A program made the translations under genes and the position numbers. A DNA stretch of 64,000 bases from Paenibacillus silvestris (lineage in GTDB: Bacteria; Bacillota; Bacilli; Paenibacillales; NBRC-103111): the NCBI RefSeq assembly GCF_009882985.1, contig NZ_WTUZ01000016.1, positions 208,455 to 272,454 of the forward strand, in the 5' to 3' direction. Shown here piece after piece: positions 43,575 through 54,200 of this stretch. Position 1 is the first letter of the stretch, and each line of letters begins with the position of its first letter. Below the pieces are notes generated by a model. That model searched no databases. It was given only the letters and a program-made list of their open reading frames with translations, and was not told the DNA's origin.

Positions 43575-45367
43575 GAAAAGAAAGGGATGTCGGCCTGTTT
43601 CTTTTCAAATTTAGAAGCATCCAATCCAGTATTTCTGTCGTCTTTTCTTGCTTGATTTTATTTTTGATCACGATTACGAGTTATATCTCCTACCAATTGT
43701 CGGCTGACGCGGTAGAAATGAACTCCAAGCACTATATATCCGAAATTATTCAACAGGTTAATATCAACATTCAGTCCTATATAACCAACATGGAGGATAT
43801 CTCCATGCTTGCCTCCACGAACAAAGATGTGAAGTATTACATTACGGGAAATAGCTTCATCAGCGAAGAGGAACGTAGACCGTATGAGAAGCGGATCTCG
43901 GATTTATTTCAGTCGATTCTGATCACCCGCAAAGATATTGCCTCCATCATGGTGTTTGGGTATAACAACCGTTTCGTTTCAGACCGCAGAATTACGAGTT
44001 TGAATACAAACTCCGGTTTCGAGGAACAGCCATGGTACAAACAGGCAAAAGCCGAAGGCGGCAAATCCGTCATCTCTGCACCGCACGTCCAGAACATTAT
44101 CCAAAATGAGTATCGCTGGGTGGTTTCACTTAGTAGGGAGCTAAAAAGTGCAGACGGCATTACAGGAGAAGGAATCTTCTTAGTTGATTTGAATTTGAGT
44201 GTTCTGAATGAAATTTGCAGCCATATTAATTTAGGCAAAAGAGGTTATGTGTTCATCATCGACAAGGATGGAAGCCTCGTGTATCACCCGCAGCAGAAGC
44301 TGATTAACAGCAATCTCAAGACGGAGATGATCGATAAGGTCCAGCAGTCCGGCAGCGGCAGCTTTGTTACGGGAGAAGGGAACAAGAAACGGATTTATAC
44401 GATCCAAGAAACACATTTCGGTTGGAAAATCGTCGGGGTCGCCTATGCCAGTGAGCTGATCGCCAACCAGAATCAAATCAATCTGTCTTATTTATTATGG
44501 ACGATTCTAGCCTTAGTCATCGCGTTATACCTCTCTTTTTTCATATCTCGCCACCTATCACGACCGATCAAACTTCTCCAGAGCAGCATGAAACAAGTGG
44601 AAAAAGGAGACTTCAGCATCCGTTCGGAATTTCAAAGCGGGAATGAAATCGGACAGTTGAGTCAGACTTTCAATATCATGGTAGGCCGCATCAAAGATTT
44701 GATGAATCAAATTATCCAAAACGAAGAAAGCAAGCGCAAAAGCGAAATGAAGCTGCTGGAAGCGCAAATTAATCCTCATTTTTTGTACAATACACTCGAT
44801 TCAATCATCTGGATGGCGGAGCGGAAAAAACATGAGGAAGTTGTTCTAATGACCTCATCGTTAGCCAAGCTGTTTCGTGCGATTATTAATAAAAATAATG
44901 AAACCGTGCCTGTTCGAGTTGAAATTGAGCATATCACCAACTATTTATTGATCCAAACCTTGCGGTACAAAGATAAGCTTGATTTTCAAATCGATGTAGA
45001 TCCGGGGATTCTTGATATTCATATACCCAAAATTATTTTGCAGCCAATTGTTGAAAACGCGATCTATCATGGCATCAAAAATAGCTTGGAGCCAGGTCTT
45101 GTTCATATCACAGGGAAAGAAGACGGAGACACAATTGTTTTTGTCGTGGCGGATAACGGGGTCGGTATGGAACCGGAGAAGCTGGATCACATTTTGAAAA
45201 TGAAAGATGGCATCATTCGAGGTATTGGCGTTAGTAATGTGCATGAACGTATTAAACTGTTTGGCCATGAATTCGGTCTCAGCTTTCGCAGTGAGAAGTG
45301 GGAGGGGACTGAGGTTACCATTGTACTCCCCAAATGTGTTCAGAAAGGAGCACTAGATGGTCATTAA
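43571..45367 (+). CDS. YesM-type sensor histidine kinase
   Basis: A 598-residue membrane kinase. Membrane helices lie near residues 20-42 and 300-320, with an extracellular dCache-like sensor between them. A HAMP domain follows (RPIKLLQSSMKQVEKGDFSIRSE region), then the LytS/YesM-type His_kinase with the acceptor His403 in INPHFLYN, then a HATPase with DNGVGM and GIGVSNVHERI. The start overlaps the response regulator stop by four bases (ATGA). The end overlaps the next gene by 11 bases, so the three products are translationally coupled. It senses an extracellular sugar, possibly by contact with the binding protein encoded next. Confidence 0.94.
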   Translation: MRKERDVGLFLFKFRSIQSSISVVFSCLILFLITITSYISYQLSADAVEMNSKHYISEIIQQVNINIQSYITNMEDISMLASTNKDVKYYITGNSFISEEERRPYEKRISDLFQSILITRKDIASIMVFGYNNRFVSDRRITSLNTNSGFEEQPWYKQAKAEGGKSVISAPHVQNIIQNEYRWVVSLSRELKSADGITGEGIFLVDLNLSVLNEICSHINLGKRGYVFIIDKDGSLVYHPQQKLINSNLKTEMIDKVQQSGSGSFVTGEGNKKRIYTIQETHFGWKIVGVAYASELIANQNQINLSYLLWTILALVIALYLSFFISRHLSRPIKLLQSSMKQVEKGDFSIRSEFQSGNEIGQLSQTFNIMVGRIKDLMNQIIQNEESKRKSEMKLLEAQINPHFLYNTLDSIIWMAERKKHEEVVLMTSSLAKLFRAIINKNNETVPVRVEIEHITNYLLIQTLRYKDKLDFQIDVDPGILDIHIPKIILQPIVENAIYHGIKNSLEPGLVHITGKEDGDTIVFVVADNGVGMEPEKLDHILKMKDGIIRGIGVSNVHERIKLFGHEFGLSFRSEKWEGTEVTIVLPKCVQKGALDGH

Positions 45368-46346
45368 AAAGCCAGTTTTCTTGGCCGTGTTGCTCGTAAT
45401 TGTAATTGGCTTCTTAGTCGTATACAGCGTGGAAATGGTGCGCATCACGAATCAAAAAAAGTTTGAAATTGCTGTCGTGCTGAAAACGAACAATATCCGC
45501 TCGGATTATTGGCAGATGGTAAGTTCAGGGATAAAGGCGGCAGCAAAGGAGTTTGCCGTCCATATCGATGTGACGGGCCCGTTATCCGAAACGGACACGG
45601 CAGGTCAAATTCGCAACTTGGACGAGGCTTTAGCGAAAAAGCCGGATGCGATTATCTTAGCAGCCACCGATTACGAAAGGCTTACACCAACGGTAGATAA
45701 AATAAGAGAAGCTGGCATCAAGATGATCTTGATTGACTCTCCGATTCAAACACACGTAGAAACAAGTCTGATCACAACTGACAATAACGAAGCGGGAAGA
45801 AAAGCTGGCAAGATCTTGGCAGGCGGACAAAATGGAACCCTATATCGCGTCCTAACGCTCAGCAGCCAGAAAGGCTCAATGGTCGAAAAGGAACGTGAGG
45901 ATGGCTTTAAAGATGCCATTGCTGATTTTACTGGCGCTCAGTATGCAGGCAACTATGAGTTTGATGGGACAGAGGATGGTGCGTATGATCGGGTGAAAAC
46001 ACTGCTTGAGCAGGATCCAGACATTCAAGGCATCGCTGGCTTAAATGAGACAGCTGCTCTGGGAGCAGCAAGGGCTGTTAAGGAGAAACAGAGATTAAAT
46101 CATATTAAAATCGTTGGTTTTGACAGCTCCATCTACCAGATCAAACTTTTGGAAGAAGGCAGCTTACAGGCGACGATTGTTCAAAAGCCTTTCAATATGG
46201 GGTATTTGTCCATTGAGACGGCCGTGCAAGCCTTAAATGGGATTAAAGTGAACCCAAAAGTGAACATAGATGCTGTTGTTATAACGAAAGAGAACATGTA
46301 TACCCAGGAAAATCAAGAGCTGCTGTTTCCTTTGGTGGAAAAATAG
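45357..46346 (+). CDS. Membrane-anchored periplasmic-binding-protein-like sensor
   Basis: A 329-residue type I periplasmic-binding fold (Peripla_BP_4/RbsB-like) with the strands starting KFEIAVVLKTNN and KIVGFDSS. Its N-terminus has an uncleaved-looking membrane helix (residues 7-24) and no lipobox Cys, so it is probably tethered to the membrane rather than free. No permease of the ribose type is nearby. The start overlaps the kinase gene by 11 bases. By analogy with XylFII-LytS systems, it probably presents a sugar to the YesM kinase and forms a three-component sensor. That role is inference from order and anchoring. Confidence 0.88.
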   Translation: MVIKKPVFLAVLLVIVIGFLVVYSVEMVRITNQKKFEIAVVLKTNNIRSDYWQMVSSGIKAAAKEFAVHIDVTGPLSETDTAGQIRNLDEALAKKPDAIILAATDYERLTPTVDKIREAGIKMILIDSPIQTHVETSLITTDNNEAGRKAGKILAGGQNGTLYRVLTLSSQKGSMVEKEREDGFKDAIADFTGAQYAGNYEFDGTEDGAYDRVKTLLEQDPDIQGIAGLNETAALGAARAVKEKQRLNHIKIVGFDSSIYQIKLLEEGSLQATIVQKPFNMGYLSIETAVQALNGIKVNPKVNIDAVVITKENMYTQENQELLFPLVEK

Positions 46347-46373
46347 GGGTTGAACGGACGGGGGATCGAACCA

Positions 46374-47648
46374 GTGAGAAACTTACATAGACGTACAAAA
46401 GTATCTTTGGTCGCACTTCTTCAAATTATGACCATGCTGCTAACTGGATGTATGTGGAGAGACGCACGCCTTCCAGCTGCCACCGATCACGAGGCTCAAG
46501 CAACGATTACCTTTGTGGCTCCCGAATATAGCGCGTCTACGAGACCCTATTTTGAAAATGTCGTAAAGGAGTTTGAGGTGAAGTATCCCACTATTAAGGT
46601 GGAGCTGCAGGTCATCAATTGGGACATTCTGGACAGTGCTTACAATACGATGATTAGCCGCAATCAGCCTCCGGATTTACTGCTTACGAACATTTACGCA
46701 CATTTCGCGAAGGATGGGCTGCTTAACAGTATGACAGAACTATTGTCCAAGGAGTTGAAGGAGAAATTTTATCCCTATCTGATGGACAGCAGTATGATGA
46801 ATGGCGTGCAATACACGGTTCCCTATGTGACAACCCTCCGGGAATTATATTATAACAAAGATATTTTCAATGACGTTGGACTTACCGAGCCGCCCCTTAC
46901 GTGGATAGATCTTGAAGAAGATTCACGCATCATCAAAGATAGGAAGCAAGTGGACGGTTTTGGAGTTGATTTGACGGATAATGAAATTTGGGCGTACCTC
47001 TCCTATTTCTTCTATGGGGCTGGAGGTGGCTGGATGAAAGATGGCAAATGGACGATCAATTCGCCCGAGAATGTGGAAGGATTGACGTTTCTGAAGCATA
47101 TGTATGACAAGGGTTTGACAGATCCAGAGCCAGCAATTACGACGCGTGATGAGAAACAGCGCATTCTTGGGAACGGCAAACTGGGCATGCTGATCTCAGG
47201 TAATTACTTCGAGGCTGTCGTACCACAGGAGTATCCAGGGTTAAAATGGGCAAAAGGACCGATCCCCGTAAAAGAAGGCCAAACCCCTATGGTTCTTGGC
47301 GTACAGGACGTGTGGATGTCGTTCAAGACCGATCATACCAATAAGGAAGCGTTGTCTAAATTTCTTGACTTTATTTATGAGGATGCTCGCTATGAAGAGT
47401 TTGTTCTCAGGGAGGGATTCCTGCCTACCCTTCGCACCGTTGGCGATAAAATGGCAGAAGATGATACCCTGATGAAACAAAATTTAAATTCGATCAAAAA
47501 TGCGAAGTTCTACCCCATCAACCATCCCGCATGGTCCGCCGTCCTAAACGCAACTAGAAATATGGGGCAGACGGTGTTGCTTGGTCAAATGACGCCCAAA
47601 CAGGCACTTGATCGGCTGCAACAAATCGCGCTGGATAAAAGCCGTTAA
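46374..47648 (+). CDS. Extracellular solute-binding lipoprotein (family 1)
   Basis: A protein of about 424 residues with a lipoprotein signal (lipobox LTGC near residue 25 of the preferred start) and the family 1 binding-protein fold (TITFVAPEYSASTRPYFENVVKEFEVKYP at the start of the mature part). I prefer GTG 46374, with GGGGG nine bases before it, over TTG 46350, which has no spaced ribosome site. It is the last gene of the sensing unit, before a terminator, and is separate from the importer's own binding protein at 47869, so it may serve in sensing or as an alternative receptor. Specificity unknown. Confidence 0.9.
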   Translation: MRNLHRRTKVSLVALLQIMTMLLTGCMWRDARLPAATDHEAQATITFVAPEYSASTRPYFENVVKEFEVKYPTIKVELQVINWDILDSAYNTMISRNQPPDLLLTNIYAHFAKDGLLNSMTELLSKELKEKFYPYLMDSSMMNGVQYTVPYVTTLRELYYNKDIFNDVGLTEPPLTWIDLEEDSRIIKDRKQVDGFGVDLTDNEIWAYLSYFFYGAGGGWMKDGKWTINSPENVEGLTFLKHMYDKGLTDPEPAITTRDEKQRILGNGKLGMLISGNYFEAVVPQEYPGLKWAKGPIPVKEGQTPMVLGVQDVWMSFKTDHTNKEALSKFLDFIYEDARYEEFVLREGFLPTLRTVGDKMAEDDTLMKQNLNSIKNAKFYPINHPAWSAVLNATRNMGQTVLLGQMTPKQALDRLQQIALDKSR

Positions 47649-47661
47649 TTGATTAACAAGC

Positions 47662-47690
47662 ACAAAAGTCAGGAAATAATTCCTGGCTTT
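47662..47690 (+). terminator. Rho-independent terminator of the sensing operon
   Basis: CAAAAGTCAGGAA and TTCCTGGCTTTTG form a 13-bp stem with one G-U around an ATAA loop. Confidence 0.85.
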
Positions 47691-47726
47691 TGTTTCGTTG
47701 TCCAAAAACAAAAGAAAGACAGTACA

Positions 47727-47774
47727 TTTTCACTTGTTTACAGTACTAAATTCAATGGTTGTATAGAGTGAAAA
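47727..47774. promoter_or_regulatory. Inverted repeat upstream of the importer operon
   Basis: TTTTCACT (47727-47734) and AGTGAAAA (47767-47774) form a perfect inverted repeat 32 bp apart. A shorter AGTAC/GTACT dyad overlaps the left arm. Located about 95-140 bp before the start of the binding protein gene, it is a candidate site for the YesN-type regulator. Confidence 0.4.
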
Positions 47775-47868
47775 TTACTATGATAAAAGTGTGTAAAGGA
47801 ATTGCAAATCGTAGAAGCGGATGCTTAAACACACGTTTGCTTCGCAAAACTCTAGGGAGGTCTATACG

Positions 47869-49260
47869 ATGATGAAGCCAACAAAAGTAATGACATGGGG
47901 TATGGTGTTATCGACAGTATTACTAACGTTAACGGCCTGCGGAAGTAATAACACGACTACGACCACGGCATCCGTGAAGCCAGCCGAAAGCGTTAAGCCT
48001 GCGGAAAGCGCCAAACCGGCTGATAGCGCTAAACCAGAGGGAACCAAGCTTGCTGGTGATTTTGAAATTCAATATTTTGTCGGCGGATATGGTGACGCTT
48101 GGTGGAAACAAGCTATTGCCGATTTCCAGAAACAGAATCCGGACCTCAAGATTAAAGAATCTGCCGGAGCGAAAATTAATGATCAAATGAAACCGCGTTG
48201 GCTGCAAGGCAACCCGCCTGATTTTGTTTATATTGACGGAGCCGGTTCTAACACAAGGCAGATGGTGACAGATGATCAGCTTATGGATATTACAGATTGG
48301 CTGAAGGATGCCAAAAACGCAGATGGTAAAAAGATTCTCGATCTTCTAATCGCTCAGCCGGAAGAGTATAAACCAGGCAAGGCCTTCGCTATTCCGCTTG
48401 TTTTTGGATCATGGGGTACGTTCTACGATAAAGCATTATTCAAAAGCAAAGGTTGGCAAGCGCCTGCCGACTTCGAAAGCTTCATGGCTTTAGGGGAGAA
48501 GATTAAAGCAGATGGTCAGATGAGCGATTACATTCACACAGGTGTGTACCCTTACTACATCAATGGAGGCTTGCTCGACCCGACGATTATTGCCATGAAC
48601 AACTACGACACCTCCATTTTCAAGAAAATTAATGGTCTTGAGAAAGGTGTATGGAAGAGTGAACCCGTCATGAAATCACTCGCCAAAATCGTGGAAATGC
48701 GAGACAAAGGCCTTATCGATAAAGGTTCACCAGCCCTGAACCATACGGATTCGCAGTCCCAGTGGCTGCAGCATAAAGCTGCTTTCATTCCGACAGGCAT
48801 CTGGGTTGAAAGCGAGATGGCCAAGGATATTCCAGCTGGCTTCGAGTTCGGATTCCTGCCATCCATCGGTCAAGACAAAGGCGGCAAATTCGTGGCGAAC
48901 CCGTACACTTCCACAGTGGCTATCGCGAAAAAAGCAAAAAATCCGGATGCAGCCAAAGCCTTTATGCAATTCATTTTCACAGAGAAGCAAAGCAAGGCTT
49001 GGGCAGAGCTTTCCAAAGCTCCATCCAACATTAAAGCAGATCTAGAAGGCACGAATGCGCCGGCGCTAACCAAAGAAGCAGCCAAGTTCTATAATTCACC
49101 GAATACCGTCGTTGCGCCGGAAATCGTGATCCCAGAAGAATTAGTAACAGCGAGAAACAATGCGACGATTGCACTGACCAAAGGTGAAATTACGCCGCAG
49201 CAGTGGGCAGATCGTATGGAAGAAGCGACAGACAAAATCCGCTCCAAAGAAAAGAAATAA
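47869..49260 (+). CDS. Sugar-binding lipoprotein of a CUT1 ABC importer
   Basis: A 463-residue family 1 solute-binding protein. The signal peptide ends in lipobox LTAC. The linker contains four near-repeats of the type SVKPAE / SAKPAD (about residues 36-56). The mature domain starts FEIQYFVGGYGDAWWKQAIADFQ. I choose ATG 47869 because AGGGAGG lies eight bases before it; the frame is open upstream to 47821. It precedes the two permease genes, with a strong intercistronic hairpin between. The Pro/Ala linker probably spans the cell wall. Substrate is unknown; the neighbouring GH31 suggests gluco-oligosaccharides. Confidence 0.93.
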   Translation: MMKPTKVMTWGMVLSTVLLTLTACGSNNTTTTTASVKPAESVKPAESAKPADSAKPEGTKLAGDFEIQYFVGGYGDAWWKQAIADFQKQNPDLKIKESAGAKINDQMKPRWLQGNPPDFVYIDGAGSNTRQMVTDDQLMDITDWLKDAKNADGKKILDLLIAQPEEYKPGKAFAIPLVFGSWGTFYDKALFKSKGWQAPADFESFMALGEKIKADGQMSDYIHTGVYPYYINGGLLDPTIIAMNNYDTSIFKKINGLEKGVWKSEPVMKSLAKIVEMRDKGLIDKGSPALNHTDSQSQWLQHKAAFIPTGIWVESEMAKDIPAGFEFGFLPSIGQDKGGKFVANPYTSTVAIAKKAKNPDAAKAFMQFIFTEKQSKAWAELSKAPSNIKADLEGTNAPALTKEAAKFYNSPNTVVAPEIVIPEELVTARNNATIALTKGEITPQQWADRMEEATDKIRSKEKK

Positions 49261-49273
49261 GTCACCTTAAGAG

Positions 49274-49322
49274 TCTGAATGATAAGTATGGACGGAGACC
49301 TCTTGCCTTCTTATCATTCAGA
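49274..49322 (+). promoter_or_regulatory. Strong intercistronic hairpin between binding protein and permeases
   Basis: TCTGAATGATAAG (49274-49286) and CTTATCATTCAGA (49310-49322) pair perfectly over 13 bp and are followed by ATTTTAG. This kind of hairpin between a binding-protein gene and its permease genes usually stabilises the upstream mRNA or partly stops transcription, so the lipoprotein is made in excess. Confidence 0.75.
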
Positions 49323-49342
49323 ATTTTAGATAGGAGGGAAGT

Positions 49343-50296
49343 ATGAAAGAGAGAAAGACAGCTGCGGCTGGCCCGATGGATCGGAAAATGAGTGTTAGAA
49401 CCTCGACTGCAAAGATGAAGCGGAATATCTTCATTCTTTCTTTCACCCTTCCCACTTTGCTGCTTTATCTCGTATTTACCGTCTACCCGATGTTCAAAGG
49501 CATCTATCTAAGCCTGTTTGATTGGTCAGGCGGCTCTGAAACCTATAATTTTATTGGTCTTGGCAATTTTGATGACATGATTCATGACAGTGTGATCTTG
49601 AAAACAATCCGCAACGACTACATTCTAGTCATCGGCAAAGTCATTGGCTTCATGGTTTTGTCCTTGTTCTTCGCGGTAGCGCTTACTCGTTTCAACATCA
49701 GAGGTTCAGGTTTCTATCGGATCGTTTTCTTTTTACCCAATGTGCTCTCGGTTGTTGTTGTTGGGGTTCTCTGGCGGTATGTGTATAATCCGAATCTTGG
49801 ATTTCTGAATTCCTTTCTCTCTTTGTTTACGGATAAAAAGTTCGATTTCGCTTGGTTAGGCGATAAGTGGTCGATCTTCGCGCTTCTGCCGCCGTCGATC
49901 TGGGCTGGGATTGGGTTTACCATCATTTTGCTCGTCGCAGGCATTCTTAGCATTCCGTCATCGTTATTTGAGTCCGCTGACATTGACGGCGCCTCACAAT
50001 GGCATCAATTTTGGCTGATTACCCTTCCTCTTTCGTGGGAGCAGATTAAGACATCTGTTGTCTGGATTGTCATGACGACACTGAATGGCTCATTCGTTAT
50101 CGTGACGATCATGACCTTTGAAGGCGGAGTTGATAATGCCACACAAGTTATGGGCTCCTATTTATATCTCAATGCCTTCAAGTTCGGCAAATTCAGTTAT
50201 GCGTCTGCGATTGGCGTTCTCATTCTGGTCCTTTCTTTGATCACGACAGCAACGCTTCAAAGGCTGATGAAGAGAGAAACCATTGAATTAACGTAG
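49343..50296 (+). CDS. Sugar ABC transporter permease, MalF-type
   Basis: A 317-residue membrane protein with six core helices after a charged N-terminal tail of about 30 residues. The EAA loop reads ESADIDGASQWHQFWLITLP. The ribosome site AGGAGGGAA precedes the ATG. It forms the channel with the next gene product. No ATPase gene is present nearby, so an MsmX-like shared ATPase is expected. Co-transcribed with the binding lipoprotein across a hairpin. Confidence 0.93.
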   Translation: MKERKTAAAGPMDRKMSVRTSTAKMKRNIFILSFTLPTLLLYLVFTVYPMFKGIYLSLFDWSGGSETYNFIGLGNFDDMIHDSVILKTIRNDYILVIGKVIGFMVLSLFFAVALTRFNIRGSGFYRIVFFLPNVLSVVVVGVLWRYVYNPNLGFLNSFLSLFTDKKFDFAWLGDKWSIFALLPPSIWAGIGFTIILLVAGILSIPSSLFESADIDGASQWHQFWLITLPLSWEQIKTSVVWIVMTTLNGSFVIVTIMTFEGGVDNATQVMGSYLYLNAFKFGKFSYASAIGVLILVLSLITTATLQRLMKRETIELT

Positions 50297-50309
50297 AGGG
50301 GTAATACTT

Positions 50310-51158
50310 ATGAGTCAACGTATGATGAATCCGGCATTTCGAATGTTTTTCAATGTGTGTCTAATCACTTGGTCCCTATGTATTTTATATCCGCTGCTGT
50401 GGACCATCTTTAGTTCCTTGAAGGATAACCAGCAGTTCTTTATTGGGAAACCGTGGGACCTGCCGAATTTTCCCCTGCTTTGGTCGAATTTCTCGTTTGT
50501 GTGGGGAAAATATCATTTTGGTCAAAATTTTATGAACTCCCTAGTAGTGACAGTAGTAAGCACCGTCTTTGGTGTGCTCTTGTCGGCTACGACTGCTTAT
50601 GTCATTGCCCGGTTTACGTTCAGAGGCAACGGATTGCTGTACTATTCGTACCTTTCCTACATGATGATTCCAACGTTTCTAGGGATTATCCCCTTGTTCT
50701 TCTTACTGAATGATCTTCATCTAACGAACAATTTATTTGGTCTTATTTTAGTCTACATGGTTACAGCCGTACCTTTTGCCGTTTTTGTTCTCGTCAGCTT
50801 TTTCAAATCACTCCCAAGTGAGCTTGAAGAAGCGGCTTCGATGGATGGGGCTTCCCACTATGGAATCTTCTTCCGGATCATGCTCCCACTTGCCAAGCCG
50901 GGTTTGATGTCCGTAGCGATCATTACGGTGCTGAATATTTGGAATGAATATGTGTTTGCACTTGTGCTGATCAATGATCCTACCAAGTATACAATCCCGG
51001 TAGCCATTGCGGTTATGCAGGGGGAGATGCAGTACAGAACAGAGTGGGGCCCCCTTTTCGCTGCCCTGATTATATCCATGGGGCCGACAATTGTTTTCTA
51101 TAGTATTTTTCAAAAACAGATTACAGGAGGGATTACGGCTGGGGCATTAAAAGGTTAG
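50310..51158 (+). CDS. Sugar ABC transporter permease, MalG-type
   Basis: A 282-residue membrane protein with six helices and the EAA loop EEAASMDGASHYGIFFRIMLP. The C-terminus FQKQITGGITAGALKG is typical of MalG partners. It begins 13 bp after the MalF-type gene, with GAGGGG before the ATG. The large GH31 gene follows 66 bp later without a visible terminator, so the enzyme may be read from the same transcript. Confidence 0.93.
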   Translation: MSQRMMNPAFRMFFNVCLITWSLCILYPLLWTIFSSLKDNQQFFIGKPWDLPNFPLLWSNFSFVWGKYHFGQNFMNSLVVTVVSTVFGVLLSATTAYVIARFTFRGNGLLYYSYLSYMMIPTFLGIIPLFFLLNDLHLTNNLFGLILVYMVTAVPFAVFVLVSFFKSLPSELEEAASMDGASHYGIFFRIMLPLAKPGLMSVAIITVLNIWNEYVFALVLINDPTKYTIPVAIAVMQGEMQYRTEWGPLFAALIISMGPTIVFYSIFQKQITGGITAGALKG

Positions 51159-51224
51159 TAGCAGCTTAGATTCTCTCAGTCGTTTAGCCATATAAGGTTG
51201 AAAATGAAGAGGAGAGTGTAGGAA

Positions 51225-54200
51225 GTGAAGACGCTAAAGCACGCTTTTGGTTATGCTTTTTGCCTGATGTTCGTCGTCGCTATCATCTGCTTGGGCGGCA
51301 CTACGACGCATGCGGCAGCGGTTGGCGACATCACGAATTTCGAGAAGACAGACGCGAAGACGTTCACGATCACATCGGGCACCGATAAGGTGAAAGTCAT
51401 TTTCAATCGCGACGACATGGTTCGTATCTGGCTTGGCGTAGGCGGGAATTTTCAGACGTTAGCGGGCAAAAGCTCAGCTACGCCGAAAGAGCCGATCGTG
51501 GTGAAGGAGGACTTCGGACCTGTAGCCGTGGATTGGACAGATGAGGGCAGCTACTACAAAATTGCGACGGGCAAGTTCGTTTTGCGCGCTTACAAAAGCC
51601 CGCTGAAATTCGCGATGTACAAAAGTGACAACACGACGCTTGTTTGGCAAGAGGAATCACCGTTAAACTATAGCTCATCTGCTACAACTCAGAAGCTCGT
51701 TAGAGGTGCTGATGAGTACTACTACGGCGGTGGCATGCAAAATGGCTTTTTCTCACATCGGGACAAAACGATTAAGATCGCCAAAAACTTTGGCGATTGG
51801 GGCAGCGGAACGGTGTCCAATCCGTCTCCGTTTTACTTGAGCACGGCTGGTTATGGCGTACTGCGGAACACCTTCCAAGACGGTACATACGATTTCGGCA
51901 GTCCCGCACAATTGACTCATAATGAAAATCGCTTTGATGCGTACTATTTCTACGGCGATACGATGAAAGATATCTTAAACGGTTACACAGATTTGACAGG
52001 CAAGCCTTCGCTGATTCCTAGATGGGGAATGAGCATGGGGGATGCGGATTGTTACAACACAAGTAACACAGGCGCTAACAAGCCGAATAAGCTGACGACG
52101 CCAGATGTTCTGAAGGTAGCTCAAGGCTTCCGTTCCAATGATATGCCTGGCGGATGGCTGCTGCCGAATGATGGTTATGGCTGTGGCTATGTGCAGCTGC
52201 CAAGCACCGTGCAGCAGCTTCATGATTTGGGTTTTTACACCGGCTTATGGACGCAGAACGGTCTTGCGAATATCGCAACCGAAGTAGGCGTGGCTGGAAC
52301 TCGCTTGAATAAGCTTGACGTAGCGTGGGTCGGACCTGGATACGACTTTGCGCTGGATGCAACGAAGCAGGCGCATCAAGGCGTCGAGAGCAACTCGGAC
52401 TCTCGCGGATTCGTGTGGTCCGTTGGCGGATGGGCGGGCACGCAGCGCTACTCCACGGTTTGGTCCGGAGATCAATCCGGGAACTGGGAATATATCCGCT
52501 TCCACATTCCTTCAATGATCGGTGCCGGTCTGTCAGGCATGACGTACGCTACCGGTGATGTGGATGGGATTTTCGGCGGCAGCGCACAGACATATGTCCG
52601 TGACCTGCAGTGGAAGGCGTTCACGCCAATTCTAATGAGTATGTCCGGTTGGGCATCCGTAGATAAGCAGCCTTGGCGCTATGGAGAGCCTTATACAAGC
52701 TATAACCGTGATATTTTGAAACTTAGACAGCGTTTAACGCCTTATTTTTACACTTACCTCAATGAAGCTTATGAGTCGGGAGCACCGTTCACAAGAGGGA
52801 TGGTTTACGAATTCCCGAACGATCCGAACACCAAGAATACGCTGACACAGTATCAATTCATGTCCGGGCAGTCACTGCTCGTTGCACCGGTGTACAAAGA
52901 CACGACAGTAAGAAACGGTATTTACTTGCCGAAAGGCAAATGGATCGATTACTGGACAGGCGCTGAGCATTACGGCTCCAAAATGCTGGATGAATACAGC
53001 GCACCACTTAACCGTGTACCGCTGCTTGTCAAAGCGGGCGCGATTATTCCGATGTATCCGGAAACGCTATACGACGGTCAAGTGCCGCCGAATCCGATTA
53101 CGTATGATATCTATCCTTACCAAACTTCATCTTTCACGATGTACGAGGATGATGGGGTAACGAGAGAGCACCGCAGCGGTAAATTTGCGAAAACATTCAT
53201 TACTTCCATAGCTCCGGAAGCTGGAACCGGCGATTTGAAGGTTCAAGTAGGAGCAAGCGTTGGCGATTACAATGGCAAGCTGGCAGCACGCACCAACCAA
53301 TTCCAAATTCACATGCATGTGAAACCGACAAGTATAGTTGTCGGCGGGTCAACTTATACGGAGCTTGCAAGTAAAACAGAATGGACGGCAGCAGCAAGCG
53401 GTTGGTATTTTGATGCGGCAGACAAAGGTGGCATCCTCTACGTGAAAACACCGGATATGCCGTCGGATCAAGGATTTGAATTGAAAGTAGCCGGTTTCGA
53501 GGCGGATACAACACCATTGACAGATGCTGCTGTTATTACACTGCCTGAACCAGATAACGACCCAACGAAAATTGCGCAGGGAGACATCGTGGCAACGGCT
53601 ACAAGCACCGATGCTACTGCTCCGTTAGCGAATGCGCTCGATGGAAGCACGGAAACGGTCTGGAGCACGAAGCTGGACGGCAGCGCACCTCTGCCACAGT
53701 CTATCACACTGAATTTAGGCACGAAGTTTTCTGTGAATAAATTGAAATACCTGCCAAGACAGTATCTAGGCACGGACGGTATTATTACGGCTTATAACGT
53801 GTATGTAAGCACAGATGGAACGAATTATACCAAGGTTGCCAGTGGTACTTGGGCAGCGGATAAGCAAGAGAAAACCGTGACGTTCGCTACCGCTGAAGCG
53901 CAATATGTGCGATTGGAAGCAACAGCTGGAGTTAATGGTTTGGCAGCTGCAGCAGAGCTGAATGTATACCGGGATGGCAGCGTACCTATTCCACTGGCGA
54001 TTCCCAAAAATCAGCTGAAGGCTTCTGCATTAAGCTTCCAGCCTGGCAGTGAAGCGTCCAAAGCGATTGATGGCGATGCGAATTCAGTCTGGCACACGAA
54101 ATGGGACGGCTCTGACAAATTGCCGCAATCGATCATTGTTGATCTGGGCAAAGTGCGCAATATTAGCCAATTCCGTTATTCGCCACGTACAGATGCTGGG

